The notes: generated by a model from the letters alone, not told the origin. A stretch of 64,000 nt of DNA from Deltaproteobacteria bacterium (GCA_016875395.1 VGRF01000007.1:62001-126000); one strand, 5' to 3'. Numbered from the stretch's first letter, positions 7,248-19,638 are shown. Made by a program: numbers and translations.

Positions 7248-10200
7248 GTGAACTGCACGAGCTGCGAACACCAGAACTCTCGGGGCGCTCGCTTCTGCGA
7301 GATCTGCGGAGCGCGCATGCCGCGCAGCTGCGCAGGCTGTGGCGCGGCGCTGTCGGGGGCCGCGCGTTTCTGCTCGCAGTGCGGGCTGCCCGACGAGTCG
7401 AACGTCCAGGGTGCGCCCGTTGCAGCACCCGCTCCGCGCGCGGAGCCCGCCCTCGCACAAGGGACCACCGGCGAGCGCCGGCAGCTCACCGCGATGTTCT
7501 GCGACATGGTCGGCTCGACCTCGCTCGGTCAACGGCTCGATCCCGAGGAGCTGGGCCGGGTCATCTCGGCCTATCAGGGCGTTTGCTTCGAGGCCGTCAG
7601 GCGCTTCGAGGGCCACGTCGCGCAGCTGCTCGGCGACGGCGTGCTGGTTTACTTCGGCTACCCGCAGGCGCATGAAGACGACGCGCAGCGCGCCGTCCGC
7701 GCCGCGCTCGAGATTCAGCGTGAGCTCGAAGCGCGCAGCGCCGAGCACAAGCAGCGCGGCGAGCCGGAGCTGCGCGCGCGCATCGGCATTCACACCGGCC
7801 CGGTGGTCGTCAGCCGGCTCGGCGGCGAAGCGCACCAAGAGACCCTCGCGCTCGGCGACACGGTGAACGTCGCGGCGCGGCTCCAGGCAATCGCCGAGCC
7901 GGGTTCAGTCGTCATCAGCGACGCCGCGCTGCGCCTCGTGGCCGGTCTGTTCGTGACGCGCGATCTCGGCGCGCCCGGCTTGAAGGACATCGCGCAGCCG
8001 ATTCGCGTGCACGCCGTGCTGCGCGTGGCAGGCGTGCGTGCGCGCGATGCCACTGCGCGGAGCGACTTGCCCCTGCTCGGCCGCGACCGCGAGGTCGACC
8101 TGCTGCTCGATCGCTGGGAACGAACGCGCGAGGGCTTCGGGCAGGTCGTCGCGATCACGGGCGAGCCGGGCATCGGCAAGTCGCGGCTCGTGCGCGAGTT
8201 CAGCGAGCGCATCGCCGCCGACGCGCACACCGCGCTCGATCTCGCGTGCTCGCCGTTCGCGACGGGCAGCGCCTTCCAGCCCGCGATCGAGCTGTTCGAG
8301 CGCGGCTTCGGCTTCGCCGAGACCGACGCGCCGGCGGAGCGGCTCGCGAAGCTCGAAGCCGCGCTCATGCAGATCCCGGGCGTCGAGCCGAAAGATGCGG
8401 TGCCGTATCTCGCAGCGCTGCTCGGGCTACCGCCTTCAGCGCGTTTCCCGCTCGAGCACATGAGCCCGGAGCTGCAGCGCGAGAAGACGTTGCAGGCGCT
8501 CTCGGCGCCAGCGCTCGCGATGCTGCGCATGCAGCCGCTCGTGATGTTCGTCGAGGATCTGCACTGGAGCGATTCATCGACGCTCGATCTGTTAGGGCGG
8601 CTGATCGAGCAGACCCCCGCACAGCGCCTCATGCTCGTGCTCACCTACCGGCCGAGCTTCGAGCCGCCTTGGTCGCTCGCGCGCTCGTACGTGACGCCGC
8701 TCGCGCTGTCGCGCCTCAACCATCGCGCGACGCTCGCGATGATCGAAGCCGCCGCGGGGCTGAAGCTGCCCGAGCGCGTGCTCGAGGATCTCGCGGAGCG
8801 CACGGACGGCGTGCCGCTGTTCGCCGAAGAGCTTGCGCGCACGCTCGTCGAGTCGGGCGTGGGCGTCGCGAGCGAGGGCCGCTTCGAGCTGCGCGGCCGG
8901 CTCGCGGAGCTCTCGATCCCGACCACGCTGCAAGGCTTGCTGATGGCGCGCCTCGATCGCCTCGCCGCCGGCAAGCCTGTTGCGCAGCTCGCGGCGACGC
9001 TCGGGCGCGAATTCTCCTACGCGCTGATCGAAGCCGTCGGCGAGGTCTCGCCGGTCGAGCTTCGCAGCGGACTCGAACAGCTCGTGAACTCCGAGATTCT
9101 CTTTCGCCGCGGCGACCCGCCCGACGCCACGTACAGCTTCAAGCACGCCCTGCTGCAGGACACGGCGTACGAGTCACAGCTGAGGAGCCGTCGGCGCGAG
9201 TTGCACGCTCGCATCGCTGACGCGCTCGACCAGCATTTCGCCGCGCGCGTCACGGCGGAGCCGCAACTCGCGGCGCATCACTGCGCAGAGGGCGGCCTCG
9301 TCGAGCGCGCGATCGGCCACTACGCGCAGGCGGCGCGCCAGGCGATCTCCCGCCTCGCAAACCCGGAGGCGATCGACTACTTCGGCCGCGCGCTCGATCT
9401 GCTCGCGACGGTGCCCGAAAGCGCAGCGCGCGACCAACAGGAGATCGCGCTGCGAATCGCGCTCGCGGGGCCGCTCTCGCCGCACGCCTATGCGCCGGAG
9501 ACGGTCGCGAACTTCACGCGCATCGAGGCACTGTGCGAAGCGCAGAGCCCCGGCCCAGCGCGGCTGCCCGCGCTGCTCGGCCTCGCGGTGCTTCACCAAA
9601 CGCGCGCCGACTCTCAGCGCTCGGCGCGCTGGGCGCAGGAGCTGTTAGGGGTCGCCGAGGCGCTCGGCATCGTTCCGCTGCGGGTCGCGAGCCACGCGAT
9701 GCTCGGGACCTCCGCTTCCACGCTAGTCGGCTGGGCCGAGTCGTGTCGGCACTTCGAAGAAATGACGCGGCTCGCAGCGGAAACGGAGATGCCGGCGCCA
9801 TCCGCCGCGTTCGACCTCGACGTCATGGGGGCGTTCGGCGGCGCGTACGCGATGAGCCTCGTACTCTTCGGCAAGCCCGATCGCGCGCTGGCCGTGCTCG
9901 CAGGTGCGATCGAGCGCACGCGCAAGCTCGGGCACGCCTTCTCGCACGCGTACGCCTGTGTGATGGGTGCCGGCACACACTATTTCCTCGACGACCCCGA
10001 GCGTGCGCTCGAAGTCGGGCGTGAGGGTCTCGGAGCCTCCCGCGGCCGCGGCTTCGCGATCCTCGACGCTACCTCCCACACGATCTGCGGGTGGGCGCGC
10101 GTCAAGCTCGGCGACGCGGACGGCGCGGACGAGGGCGAACGAGGCCTCGCGCTCCACGGCGGTGGCAGCAGCATCGCCGGCATCGAACACCTGCTGATCG

Positions 10201-10583
10201 TGGGTGCGGAGATCTCGCTCGAGCTCGGACGCTACGAACGTGTGACTGAGCAACTCGATCGGGCGTACGCGTTGAGCCGCCGCGTGGAGGGCAGAACGAA
10301 TGGGCCGAGAATCCCCTCGCTGCGCGCGGAGATGCTCTTGCAGACGGACGGCGACCTCGCTGAAGCGCAGCGCCTGCTGCTCGAAGCGATCGCGGGCTGG
10401 CGCGACATCACATGCCCATGGATGGAGGTACGCTCCGCGTGCCTGCTCGGAGAGATCGCGCTGCGCACGGGCGACCGCGCGCCCGCACGCGAGCGCCTCG
10501 CCGCGCTGCTCGCGACCCTCGACGAGGGCGCGAACACGCGGCGCATCCGCGGCGCGCGCGAGCTGCTCGCGAAGCTGAGCTAA
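7248..10583 (+). CDS. Zinc-ribbon/adenylate cyclase/AAA ATPase/TPR signalling protein
   Basis: A 1111-residue protein from GTG 7248. Residues 3-45 hold two four-Cys zinc ribbons (C3, C6, C17, C20 and C28, C31, C42, C45). Residues about 78-260 form a class III nucleotide cyclase domain: metal-binding Asp in FCDMVGS (D86) and LLGDGVLVYFG (D130), then ALGDTVNVAARL. A P-loop GEPGIGKS follows at 305-312, and a Walker B-like VMFVEDLHWSD occurs near 430. The rest is helical repeat of TPR/MalT type. Such proteins are thought to make cAMP under control of the ATPase/TPR sensor. The input signal is unknown. The upstream frame is open but has no family features. Confidence 0.85.
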   Translation: MNCTSCEHQNSRGARFCEICGARMPRSCAGCGAALSGAARFCSQCGLPDESNVQGAPVAAPAPRAEPALAQGTTGERRQLTAMFCDMVGSTSLGQRLDPEELGRVISAYQGVCFEAVRRFEGHVAQLLGDGVLVYFGYPQAHEDDAQRAVRAALEIQRELEARSAEHKQRGEPELRARIGIHTGPVVVSRLGGEAHQETLALGDTVNVAARLQAIAEPGSVVISDAALRLVAGLFVTRDLGAPGLKDIAQPIRVHAVLRVAGVRARDATARSDLPLLGRDREVDLLLDRWERTREGFGQVVAITGEPGIGKSRLVREFSERIAADAHTALDLACSPFATGSAFQPAIELFERGFGFAETDAPAERLAKLEAALMQIPGVEPKDAVPYLAALLGLPPSARFPLEHMSPELQREKTLQALSAPALAMLRMQPLVMFVEDLHWSDSSTLDLLGRLIEQTPAQRLMLVLTYRPSFEPPWSLARSYVTPLALSRLNHRATLAMIEAAAGLKLPERVLEDLAERTDGVPLFAEELARTLVESGVGVASEGRFELRGRLAELSIPTTLQGLLMARLDRLAAGKPVAQLAATLGREFSYALIEAVGEVSPVELRSGLEQLVNSEILFRRGDPPDATYSFKHALLQDTAYESQLRSRRRELHARIADALDQHFAARVTAEPQLAAHHCAEGGLVERAIGHYAQAARQAISRLANPEAIDYFGRALDLLATVPESAARDQQEIALRIALAGPLSPHAYAPETVANFTRIEALCEAQSPGPARLPALLGLAVLHQTRADSQRSARWAQELLGVAEALGIVPLRVASHAMLGTSASTLVGWAESCRHFEEMTRLAAETEMPAPSAAFDLDVMGAFGGAYAMSLVLFGKPDRALAVLAGAIERTRKLGHAFSHAYACVMGAGTHYFLDDPERALEVGREGLGASRGRGFAILDATSHTICGWARVKLGDADGADEGERGLALHGGGSSIAGIEHLLIVGAEISLELGRYERVTEQLDRAYALSRRVEGRTNGPRIPSLRAEMLLQTDGDLAEAQRLLLEAIAGWRDITCPWMEVRSACLLGEIALRTGDRAPARERLAALLATLDEGANTRRIRGARELLAKLS

Positions 10584-10593
10584 ACCCGCGCGA

Positions 10594-11442
10594 TTACGCC
10601 AGCTTGCGCACCAGCGGCTCGCACTGCTCGATGAAGCGCAGCGCCTCCGCCTCGCCGCGACCGGGCAGCATCAGGATCAGGCGGTCGACGCCGAGGTCGG
10701 CGAACGCGCGCGCGCCCGCCTCGTCGACGGGGCGCGGCGGCGTGATGCTGATCTCGAGCGCGCCGAGCGCCGCGGGCCGCTGCACTTCCGCGCGCGCTGC
10801 GGCGATGCCCGCGAGGTCACCCTTCGTCGCCGCGAGATCGCGCGCGAAGCCGTACCAGCCGTTGCCGCGCAGGAGCGCGCGCTTGAACGCGCTCGCGCTC
10901 ATGCCGCCCACGACGATCGGCGGATGCGGCTTCTGCACCGGCCGCGGCTGCGCGTCGACGCCGCTGAACTTCACGGTGCGCCCCGCGAACGCGGGCTTCT
11001 CCAGCGTCCAGATCGCGCGCATCGCGTCGATGTACTCGTCGGCGCGCGCGCCGCGGTCTTCGAAGCGCGCGCCGAGCGCGTCGAACTCGGGCTTCAGGTA
11101 GCCCGCGCCCAGCCCGAAGATCAGCCGCCCGTTCGAGAGCACGTCGACGCTCGCGAGCTCCTTCGCGAGCACGAGCGGATTGCGCTGCGGGAGGATGATG
11201 ATCCCGGTGCCGAGCTTCACGCGCTGCGTGTGCGCGGCGAGGAACGAGAGCGACGCCGCGGGATCGAGCATCGGATGCTGCGGCGGCGCGGGCGACGGCA
11301 GCGCCTGCGGATCCGGCAGCACGACGTGCTCGCCCGTCCATAATGACTCGAAGCCGGCGGCCTCTGCGGCGCGCGCCACCTTCGCCGAAGTCTCCGGCTG
11401 CGCACACGGGCCGGTGTTGATGCCGAACAAGCCGAAACGCAT
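10594..11442 (-). CDS. LLM-class (F420-type) flavin/deazaflavin oxidoreductase
   Basis: A 282-residue TIM-barrel protein of the luciferase-like monooxygenase family, starting MRFGLFGINTGPCAQPE at ATG 11442. GFESLWTGEHVVLPD, VKLGTGIIILPQRNP and GRLIFGLGAGYLKPEF are characteristic of the probable F420-dependent subgroup. Substrate and cofactor (F420 or FMN) cannot be decided from sequence. No F420 biosynthesis gene lies in the window. It is convergent with the cyclase gene 10 bases away. Confidence 0.8.
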   Translation of the reverse strand: MRFGLFGINTGPCAQPETSAKVARAAEAAGFESLWTGEHVVLPDPQALPSPAPPQHPMLDPAASLSFLAAHTQRVKLGTGIIILPQRNPLVLAKELASVDVLSNGRLIFGLGAGYLKPEFDALGARFEDRGARADEYIDAMRAIWTLEKPAFAGRTVKFSGVDAQPRPVQKPHPPIVVGGMSASAFKRALLRGNGWYGFARDLAATKGDLAGIAAARAEVQRPAALGALEISITPPRPVDEAGARAFADLGVDRLILMLPGRGEAEALRFIEQCEPLVRKLA

Positions 11443-11644
11443 GGGGGGTGCTCCTCGCGGGCCAAAGTACCGCGGCTCGGTGTGCGGGCGCGCGGGCGGG
11501 GACTGCGAGCGAGGGGTGCGGCTGGAGCCCGGTCGTCGCGAGCGGGAAGCGCAGCGGATGCAGCTGGCTGGCGCTGCGCGCCGCAGCTGATCCGCTCTGT
11601 GTGGCGCCGTGTCGAGCGCGGTTGCGCGTGGCACGCTGCGCGAG

Positions 11645-12403
11645 ATGTCGGCGGAATCCGAGGTGCTCGCGCTCGAGCGCGCGGCGTTCGAGGCGTGGCA
11701 GGCGGAAGAAGTCGCCGCGCTCGGGCCGTGGCGGCTGCGCTTCATGCACGGCGTCACGGGCCGCGCGAACTCGGTGTGGGCGGCGTCAGGCGAGCCGCCG
11801 CAGGGCTTCGCGCGCGCGACCGACGAGGTCGAGGCGTGGTACGCGGCGCGCGGTCTCGCGCCCACGTTCCAGCTCTCGCCGATCAGCGACGCGCGCCTCG
11901 ACGCGCTGCTCGAAGCGCGCGACTACGCGCGGCTGGATCCTGTGAGCGTGCAAGTCGCAGACGCGGCGCGCGTCGGAGAGCTACTCGCTGGGCGCGACGG
12001 AGTCCGCTGCGAGAGCGCGCTCGACGACGCGTGGTTCGAGCTCTCCGGAACGCGCGGGCGCTTTCACGGCGCCGAGATTCACGTGTACCGCGCGTTCCTC
12101 GAGCGCATCGCGCCGCGCGCCGGCTTCGCGCTCGCGCGCGACGAGCGCGGCGCCGCCGCAGCGGTGGGCCTCACGATCGTGGCGCCTCCGTACGCGGGCG
12201 TGTTCTCGATGCTCACGCTGCCCGAGCAGCGCCGGCGCGGGCTCGCCGCCGCGTTGTTAGGCGAGATCGCGCGCTTCGCGCTCGCCCGCGGTGCCACGCG
12301 CCTCTACCTGCAGGTCGAGATGCAGAACGCCGGCGCGCTGACGCTCTACGCGCGCGCCGGTTTCACCGAGTCGCATCGCTACTGGTATCGGCGCCGCGCC
12401 TAA
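11645..12403 (+). CDS. GNAT family N-acetyltransferase
   Basis: A 252-residue protein from ATG 11645; an in-frame GTG at 11609 is an alternative, but ALERAAFEAWQAEEV resembles the usual N-terminus of this subgroup. The C-terminal half is the GNAT domain, with LPEQRRRGLAAALLGEIARFA as acetyl-CoA-binding motif A and ALTLYARAGFTESHRYWYRR as motif B. The N-terminal 110 residues (WRLRFMHGVTGRANSVW) are the accessory domain of this branch. The acceptor is unknown. The coding sequence contains a TTG-TTA-GGC octamer site. Confidence 0.8.
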   Translation: MSAESEVLALERAAFEAWQAEEVAALGPWRLRFMHGVTGRANSVWAASGEPPQGFARATDEVEAWYAARGLAPTFQLSPISDARLDALLEARDYARLDPVSVQVADAARVGELLAGRDGVRCESALDDAWFELSGTRGRFHGAEIHVYRAFLERIAPRAGFALARDERGAAAAVGLTIVAPPYAGVFSMLTLPEQRRRGLAAALLGEIARFALARGATRLYLQVEMQNAGALTLYARAGFTESHRYWYRRRA

Positions 12404-12943
12404 CTACTTCTTCCCCGCCGCTTTCTTCTTTGCGCCCGCCTTCGCCTTCACGACACGCGCCTTCTTCGCGCGCGGCTTCGGCGGCGCCGACGTCTCGGGC
12501 CGCGCCGTCATGCTCGCCATCGCCGCGTTCATCTCCTCGAACGAGACGTCGCGAATGCGCGTGTGGAAGAACCACTGCTGCCCCTCGAGGTCGGTCGCGT
12601 TGTAGACGCGATCGCCATAGAACATGTCCGCCGGCTCGCTCGTGACCTTGGCGCCCGCCTCGCGCGCGCGAGCGCAGTGCGCGTCCACGTCGTCGACGTA
12701 CACGAGCACCGAGCCGTGCCGATCCTTCAGCGCGCGCCTCGGCTCGTACCCCTCGGGCGTGCCGAGGTAAATCACCGCGTCGCCCAGCGCGAGCTCCGCG
12801 TGCATCACGGCCTCGCCTGGACCAGGCAAGACGCTGCGGACCTCGAACCCGAACGCCTTCGCAAGAAAGTCGATCGCGCTCTTGCCCTTCTTGTACGAGA
12901 GATACGGAACGATCCGCTGCGTGTTCGGGGGAAGATTCGCCAT
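12404..12943 (-). CDS. Glyoxalase/VOC-fold protein with Lys/Ala-rich tail
   Basis: A 179-residue protein from ATG 12943. Residues 1-135 are a VOC-superfamily domain of the PhnB/YdhR-like type (RIVPYLSYKKGKSAIDFLAKAFGFE, GDAVIYLG, YGDRVYNATDLEGQQWFFHTR). From about residue 150 the chain becomes a Pro/Lys/Ala-rich tail ending AKAGAKKKAAGKK, resembling DNA- or RNA-binding histone H1-like tails. Such a tail is not a normal part of the fold. It is convergent with the GNAT gene; the stop codons are adjacent. Confidence 0.75.
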   Translation of the reverse strand: MANLPPNTQRIVPYLSYKKGKSAIDFLAKAFGFEVRSVLPGPGEAVMHAELALGDAVIYLGTPEGYEPRRALKDRHGSVLVYVDDVDAHCARAREAGAKVTSEPADMFYGDRVYNATDLEGQQWFFHTRIRDVSFEEMNAAMASMTARPETSAPPKPRAKKARVVKAKAGAKKKAAGKK

Positions 12944-13051
12944 GAGGCCTCCACTCGAGTTGTTACGAAATCGGGCGACCGCGTCGCGCCCGCCCAAGTA
13001 TCCGCGACCACCCTACACCCGCTCCGACGGCGCAAGGCAGCGATTCACACG

Positions 13052-13138
13052 GTGCACGTACGTCCCAGGTGCGCGATTTCGTGCACGTACGTCCCATGTG
13101 CGCGTTTTCGTGCACGTACGTCCCAGGTGCGCGCGGTG
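13052..13138 (+). repeat. Three tandem 29-base direct repeats
   Basis: Units at 13052-13080, 13081-13109 and 13110-13138 share GTGCACGTACGTCCCAGG (ATG in unit 2 in place of AGG), then TGCGCG. There is no spacer between units, so this is not a CRISPR array. The unit contains the palindromes GTGCAC and ACGT and resembles a REP sequence. Confidence 0.85.
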
Positions 13139-13153
13139 CGCAGGATGCCCGCC

Positions 13154-13190
13154 GCGAAGCTCGGGGGCCTCGATGGCCCCCGAGCTTCGC
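13154..13190. repeat. Perfect 16-bp inverted repeat (hairpin)
   Basis: The arms 13154-13169 and 13175-13190 are exact reverse complements around the loop TCGAT. No T-run follows in either direction, so an intrinsic terminator is not clear. It could be a structured repeat element or a transcript-protecting hairpin. Confidence 0.75.
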
Positions 13191-13259
13191 CATTCCCACG
13201 CAAAGCAAAGCTGTCGCGCCCGGGCGTCCACGATGCCCGCCGGCGCGAGTGGCGGGCGG

Positions 13260-13436
13260 GGCGGACGGGCGTCGGAGCGGAGCCCCGGGCCTTAGCGTCC
13301 AAACCGGCGCGCCTCGAACTCACTGCCAGTGGCGTGAGCGCGAAAGCACGCCCAGGTGCAGCGCGTTCGCGACACTCAACCCGGCGAACCAACCAAGCAA
13401 AGGGGCGGAGTCCCGACCCTCCGCCCCGCCCGCCAC
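13260..13436 (-). repeat. Dispersed ~175-base repeat, copy A
   Basis: Read on the minus strand, this segment aligns along its whole length with 51633-51806 on the plus strand, by eye at roughly three quarters identity. Shared blocks include GGCGGAGGGTCG, GCTTGGTTGG, GTGTCGCGAACGCGCTGC and GACGCCCGTCCGCC. Both copies can be read as an open frame with similar translations. I see no known domain in that translation. Confidence 0.75.
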
Positions 13437-13500
13437 TCGCGCCGCCTCGATACTCTGAGTCCTCGCGCGGCGAGTCCGCGACGCCGCGCGATCCGATCTC

Positions 13501-14571
13501 TTACTCCGAAAGCTCCGCCGCACTAAACCCGTACGCCGCCGCCATCTCGCCGTCACGCCGCGCGATCAGCTTCCCGAGCCCCACCATTACCTTGCACTGC
13601 TTCACCGTCGCGTCGTCCTGCATCTTGCCTTCGATCATCACGGTGCCGGAGCCGTCGCCCATCGCGGCGATCACCTTCTTCGCCCACAGCACCTCGTCCG
13701 GCGGCGGGCTGAACACGCGGCGCGCGATCTCGATCTGGCCGGGGTGCAGCGACCACGCGCCGACGCAGCCCATCAGGAACGCGTTGCGGAATTGGTCCTC
13801 GCACGCGACGGAGTCGGCGATGTCGCCGAAGGGGCCGTAGAACGGCAGGATGCCCGTCGCGACGCACGCATCGACCATGCGCGCCATCGTGTAGTGCCAG
13901 AGATCCTGCTGCGCCTTCGCGCGCGGCGCCTCGGGGTTGTTAGGGTTCGGATCCTCGCGCACGAGGTAGCCGGGATGGCCGCCGCCGACGCGCGTCGTCT
14001 TCATGCGCCGGGAGGCCGCGAGGTCCGCGGGGCCGAGACTCATGCCCTGCATGCGCGGCGACGCGAGCGCGATCTCCTCGACGTTGGCGACGCCGAGCGC
14101 GGTCTCGAGAATCGCGTGGATGAGAATCGGCCGCTTCAGCTGATGCTTCGCCTCGAGCTGCGCGAGCAGCTGATCGACGAAGTGGATGTCCCACGGTCCC
14201 TCGACCTTCGGGATCATCACCACGTCGAGCTTGTGCCCGGCTTCGCCGACGATCGTGAGCATGTCGTCGAGGAACCACGGCGAGTCGAGGCTGTTCACGC
14301 GCGACCAGAACTGCGTGTCACCGAAGTCCGTCGCTTGCGCGATCTTCACGAGGCCCTCGCGCGCGGCGAGCTTGTTCTTGGTCTCGATCGCGTCTTCGAG
14401 GTTCGCGAGCAGGATGTCGACCTTCTTAGCGATGTCCGGAACCTTCGACGCCATGCGCGGATTGCTCGGGTCGAAGAAGTGGATCATGCGCGACGGGCGT
14501 ACCGGAATCTCGAGCAGCGGCTTCGGCGCTCCGATCGCGAGCGGCTTCGTGATGCTTCGGGGATTGCGCAT
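13501..14571 (-). CDS. HpcH/HpaI (CitE/malyl-CoA lyase-type) CoA-ester lyase
   Basis: A 356-residue TIM-barrel enzyme. [16 protein letters not shown] holds the metal-binding acidic cluster, and [20 protein letters not shown] and [17 protein letters not shown] provide the catalytic region. [11 protein letters not shown] and [25 protein letters not shown] are signatures of citrate lyase beta and malyl-CoA lyase. The enzyme cleaves or condenses a (hydroxyacyl)-CoA such as malyl-CoA to glyoxylate and acetyl-CoA. It is somewhat longer than typical CitE. The exact substrate is not decidable; no partner CitF/CitD is nearby, which favours a malyl-CoA-type lyase. Confidence 0.75.
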   Translation of the reverse strand: MRNPRSITKPLAIGAPKPLLEIPVRPSRMIHFFDPSNPRMASKVPDIAKKVDILLANLEDAIETKNKLAAREGLVKIAQATDFGDTQFWSRVNSLDSPWFLDDMLTIVGEAGHKLDVVMIPKVEGPWDIHFVDQLLAQLEAKHQLKRPILIHAILETALGVANVEEIALASPRMQGMSLGPADLAASRRMKTTRVGGGHPGYLVREDPNPNNPEAPRAKAQQDLWHYTMARMVDACVATGILPFYGPFGDIADSVACEDQFRNAFLMGCVGAWSLHPGQIEIARRVFSPPPDEVLWAKKVIAAMGDGSGTVMIEGKMQDDATVKQCKVMVGLGKLIARRDGEMAAAYGFSAAELSE

Positions 14572-14592
14572 GGGGACTCCTACCGGATTGAA

Positions 14593-14638
14593 CTTCGCTC
14601 GGCTCCGAAGACTCCGCCTCGCTGCGCGCTTCGCTTGC
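14593..14638 (+). repeat. Dispersed G+C-rich intergenic repeat, copy
   Basis: CTTCGCTCGGCTCCGAAGA followed by CTCCGCCTCG and CTGCGCGCTTCGCTTGC fills the spacer between the lyase start and the RND pump stop. Best matches are 26964-27009 and 6315-6351. Confidence 0.7.
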
Positions 14639-14681
14639 GTCGCGTTGGAGCGGTGCAGATTAGGCGAGTGATTCCGCCGGG

Positions 14682-17848
<3,167 letters not shown>

Positions 17849-17849
<1 letters not shown>

Positions 17850-18985
17850 CAGCGTGCGCTCCCGGCAGCCGCGGCGTCGCGCGCGATGCTCGCGCCGGGC
17901 GGATTGTTAGGGGCCGGCGCCTGCTGCCTGCGCGTGACCGCCGCACCGTCCACGAGGCCGGCCTGGCCGGCGATCACCACCTGGTCCTCGCCGGAGACTC
18001 CTTCGACGATTTCGATGCGGCCCTCGCGCTGCACGCCCGTCTTCACTACGACGCGCTTAGCGCGGTCGTCGGGGCCCACGATGAACAGCACCTCGCCGTC
18101 GGCGCGCTGCAGCACCGCCTCCGCGGGCACGAGCACGACGTTGCTGCGTTTCGCGACGCCGAGGTCCGTGCGCGCGAAGAGGCCCGGGCGCAGGCGGCCG
18201 TCCGCGTTCGGGATGCGCGCCTTCACGCGCATCGTGCGCGTGCGCGGATCGATCACCGGCGAGATCGCGTGCACCTCGCCCGCGAAGCGTTCGCCCGGAT
18301 ACGGCTCGACGGACACGCTCACGGGCTGACCGACGGCGACGCGCGCGGTGTCGCGCTCGGCGACGGCGAACTCCACCTCGATCGGATCGAGCGCGACGAC
18401 CTCGAGCAGTTGCTGGCCGGGGCGCACGTAGTCGCCGCGCGAGATCTCGCGCTTCGCGACGAGGCCCGCGAACGGCGCGCGGACGCTCGCGTCCCGTAAC
18501 AACTTCTCGGCCACGCCGCGCGCCGCGGCCGCGCTGTCGCGCCGCGCCTGCGCGCGCGAGAGCTCGGTGCCGCGCAGGTCGAGCACCGAGTCCGACGCGA
18601 TGCCCTGGTCGTGCAGCGCCTTCGCGCGCTCGTACTCGCGCTGCGCCACCTCGTAGGCGGCGTCCGCGTCGCGCGACTGCGCGCGCGCCGAGTCGGCATC
18701 GAGCTTGCGCTTCTCGGGGTCGATCGTGAGGAGCACGCTGCCGGACTGCACGCGCGCGCCTTCGTCCACGAGCACGTCGGTCACGCGGCCGTCCACCTCG
18801 GCGGCGATCAGCGCGCGATCGGGCGCGGCGAGCTCGCCGGTGCCCTCGATCTGCTCGACGAGATCGCCGACCTGCGCGGGCTCGACGATCACCGGCGTCG
18901 CGAGCGTGGCCACGGCCTGCTCCTCGCCACCGCAGGCGGCGAGCGCGAGCAAGCTGGTGAGGGCGAGCAGTGTGCGGCGGGTCAT
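17849..18985 (-). CDS. RND periplasmic adaptor (membrane fusion) lipoprotein
   Basis: A 378-residue protein from ATG 18985 with an AGGAGA site. The lipoprotein signal ends LLALAAC (Cys about residue 18). A lipoyl/hairpin region follows: the first lipoyl half around GRVTDVLVDEGARVQSGSVLLTIDPEK, an alpha-helical hairpin rich in Ala/Arg/Glu, and the second half VRAPFAGLVAKREISRGDYV. Then come the beta-barrel and membrane-proximal domains. It couples the RND pump to an outer-membrane channel. Its start overlaps the TetR stop by 4 bases (ATGA). Confidence 0.9.
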
Positions 18986-19611
18986 GGCTTCTCTCCTGCG
19001 GTGCAGGTCGCGGCGTCGTCGGGCGAGACGAGTCCGCGCAGCAGCGCGTCGATCGCGTCTTCGTTCAGCGTCTTGCCCCACGCGTAGTCGGGGCGCGAAA
19101 TGCGGCTCCACACGAGGCCCTGACAGAGCACCGAGAGCGCCTGGCCGGCGGTCTGCATTTCGCCGGTGCGCAGGCGACCCGTTTCCCAGAGCGCGCGGAA
19201 CGTCTCCTCGAGGAACTTGCGGGCTTCTTCGCTCGAGGTCGGTGGCTTCTGATCTCCGGCGCGCGGCGTGAACAGTACCCGGAAGTGCTCGGGATTCTTC
19301 AGGCCGAACTTCACGAACGCGATCGCGAGGCCGCGGATGTTCGCGACGGGGTCGTCGCCACGCGGCACGCGGCGCAGCTGCGCCATCAGCTTCGCGAAGC
19401 GCTCGTCGATCAGCGCGTCGAGCAGGCCGTCCTTGTCGCCGAAGTAGTGGTAGATGGAAGGGGCCGCGTAGCCGCAGCGCTCGACCAGGCGCCGGATCGA
19501 GAACGCGTCGAAGCCCTCTTCGAGCAACAGCTTGGCGGTCGCGTCCAGAATCGTGCGGCGCGCGGAGTCGCGCTGCGCCTCGCGGCGCTGCTCGTGGGTC
19601 TCGGAAGACAT
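18982..19611 (-). CDS. TetR/AcrR family repressor of the efflux operon
   Basis: A 209-residue regulator. Residues about 15-65 form the TetR helix-turn-helix (TILDATAKLLLEEGFDAFSIRRLVERCGYAAPSIYHYFGDKDGLLDALI). A variable ligand-binding C-terminus follows. It is the first gene of the TetR-adaptor-pump operon, with 4-base and 1-base overlaps, so it most likely autoregulates and represses the pump. Candidate operators lie directly upstream at 19639-19684. Confidence 0.9.
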   Translation of the reverse strand: MSSETHEQRREAQRDSARRTILDATAKLLLEEGFDAFSIRRLVERCGYAAPSIYHYFGDKDGLLDALIDERFAKLMAQLRRVPRGDDPVANIRGLAIAFVKFGLKNPEHFRVLFTPRAGDQKPPTSSEEARKFLEETFRALWETGRLRTGEMQTAGQALSVLCQGLVWSRISRPDYAWGKTLNEDAIDALLRGLVSPDDAATCTAGEKP

Positions 19612-19638
19612 CGGGGAGGGTTCTCGCGGCGTCTCGCT

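Larger units (their letters stand above)
12944..13500. other. Repeat-rich intergenic spacer
   Basis: About 560 bases without a convincing gene. It holds a three-unit 29-base tandem repeat, a perfect 16-bp hairpin, and one copy of a roughly 175-base dispersed repeat whose inverted partner lies at 51633-51806. Long open frames cross it in several phases, but none shows family features. Confidence 0.6.

Noticed and set aside
13052-13138. CRISPR array from regularly spaced repeats
   Set aside because: The three 29-base units are contiguous, without unique spacers, and there is no cas gene nearby.
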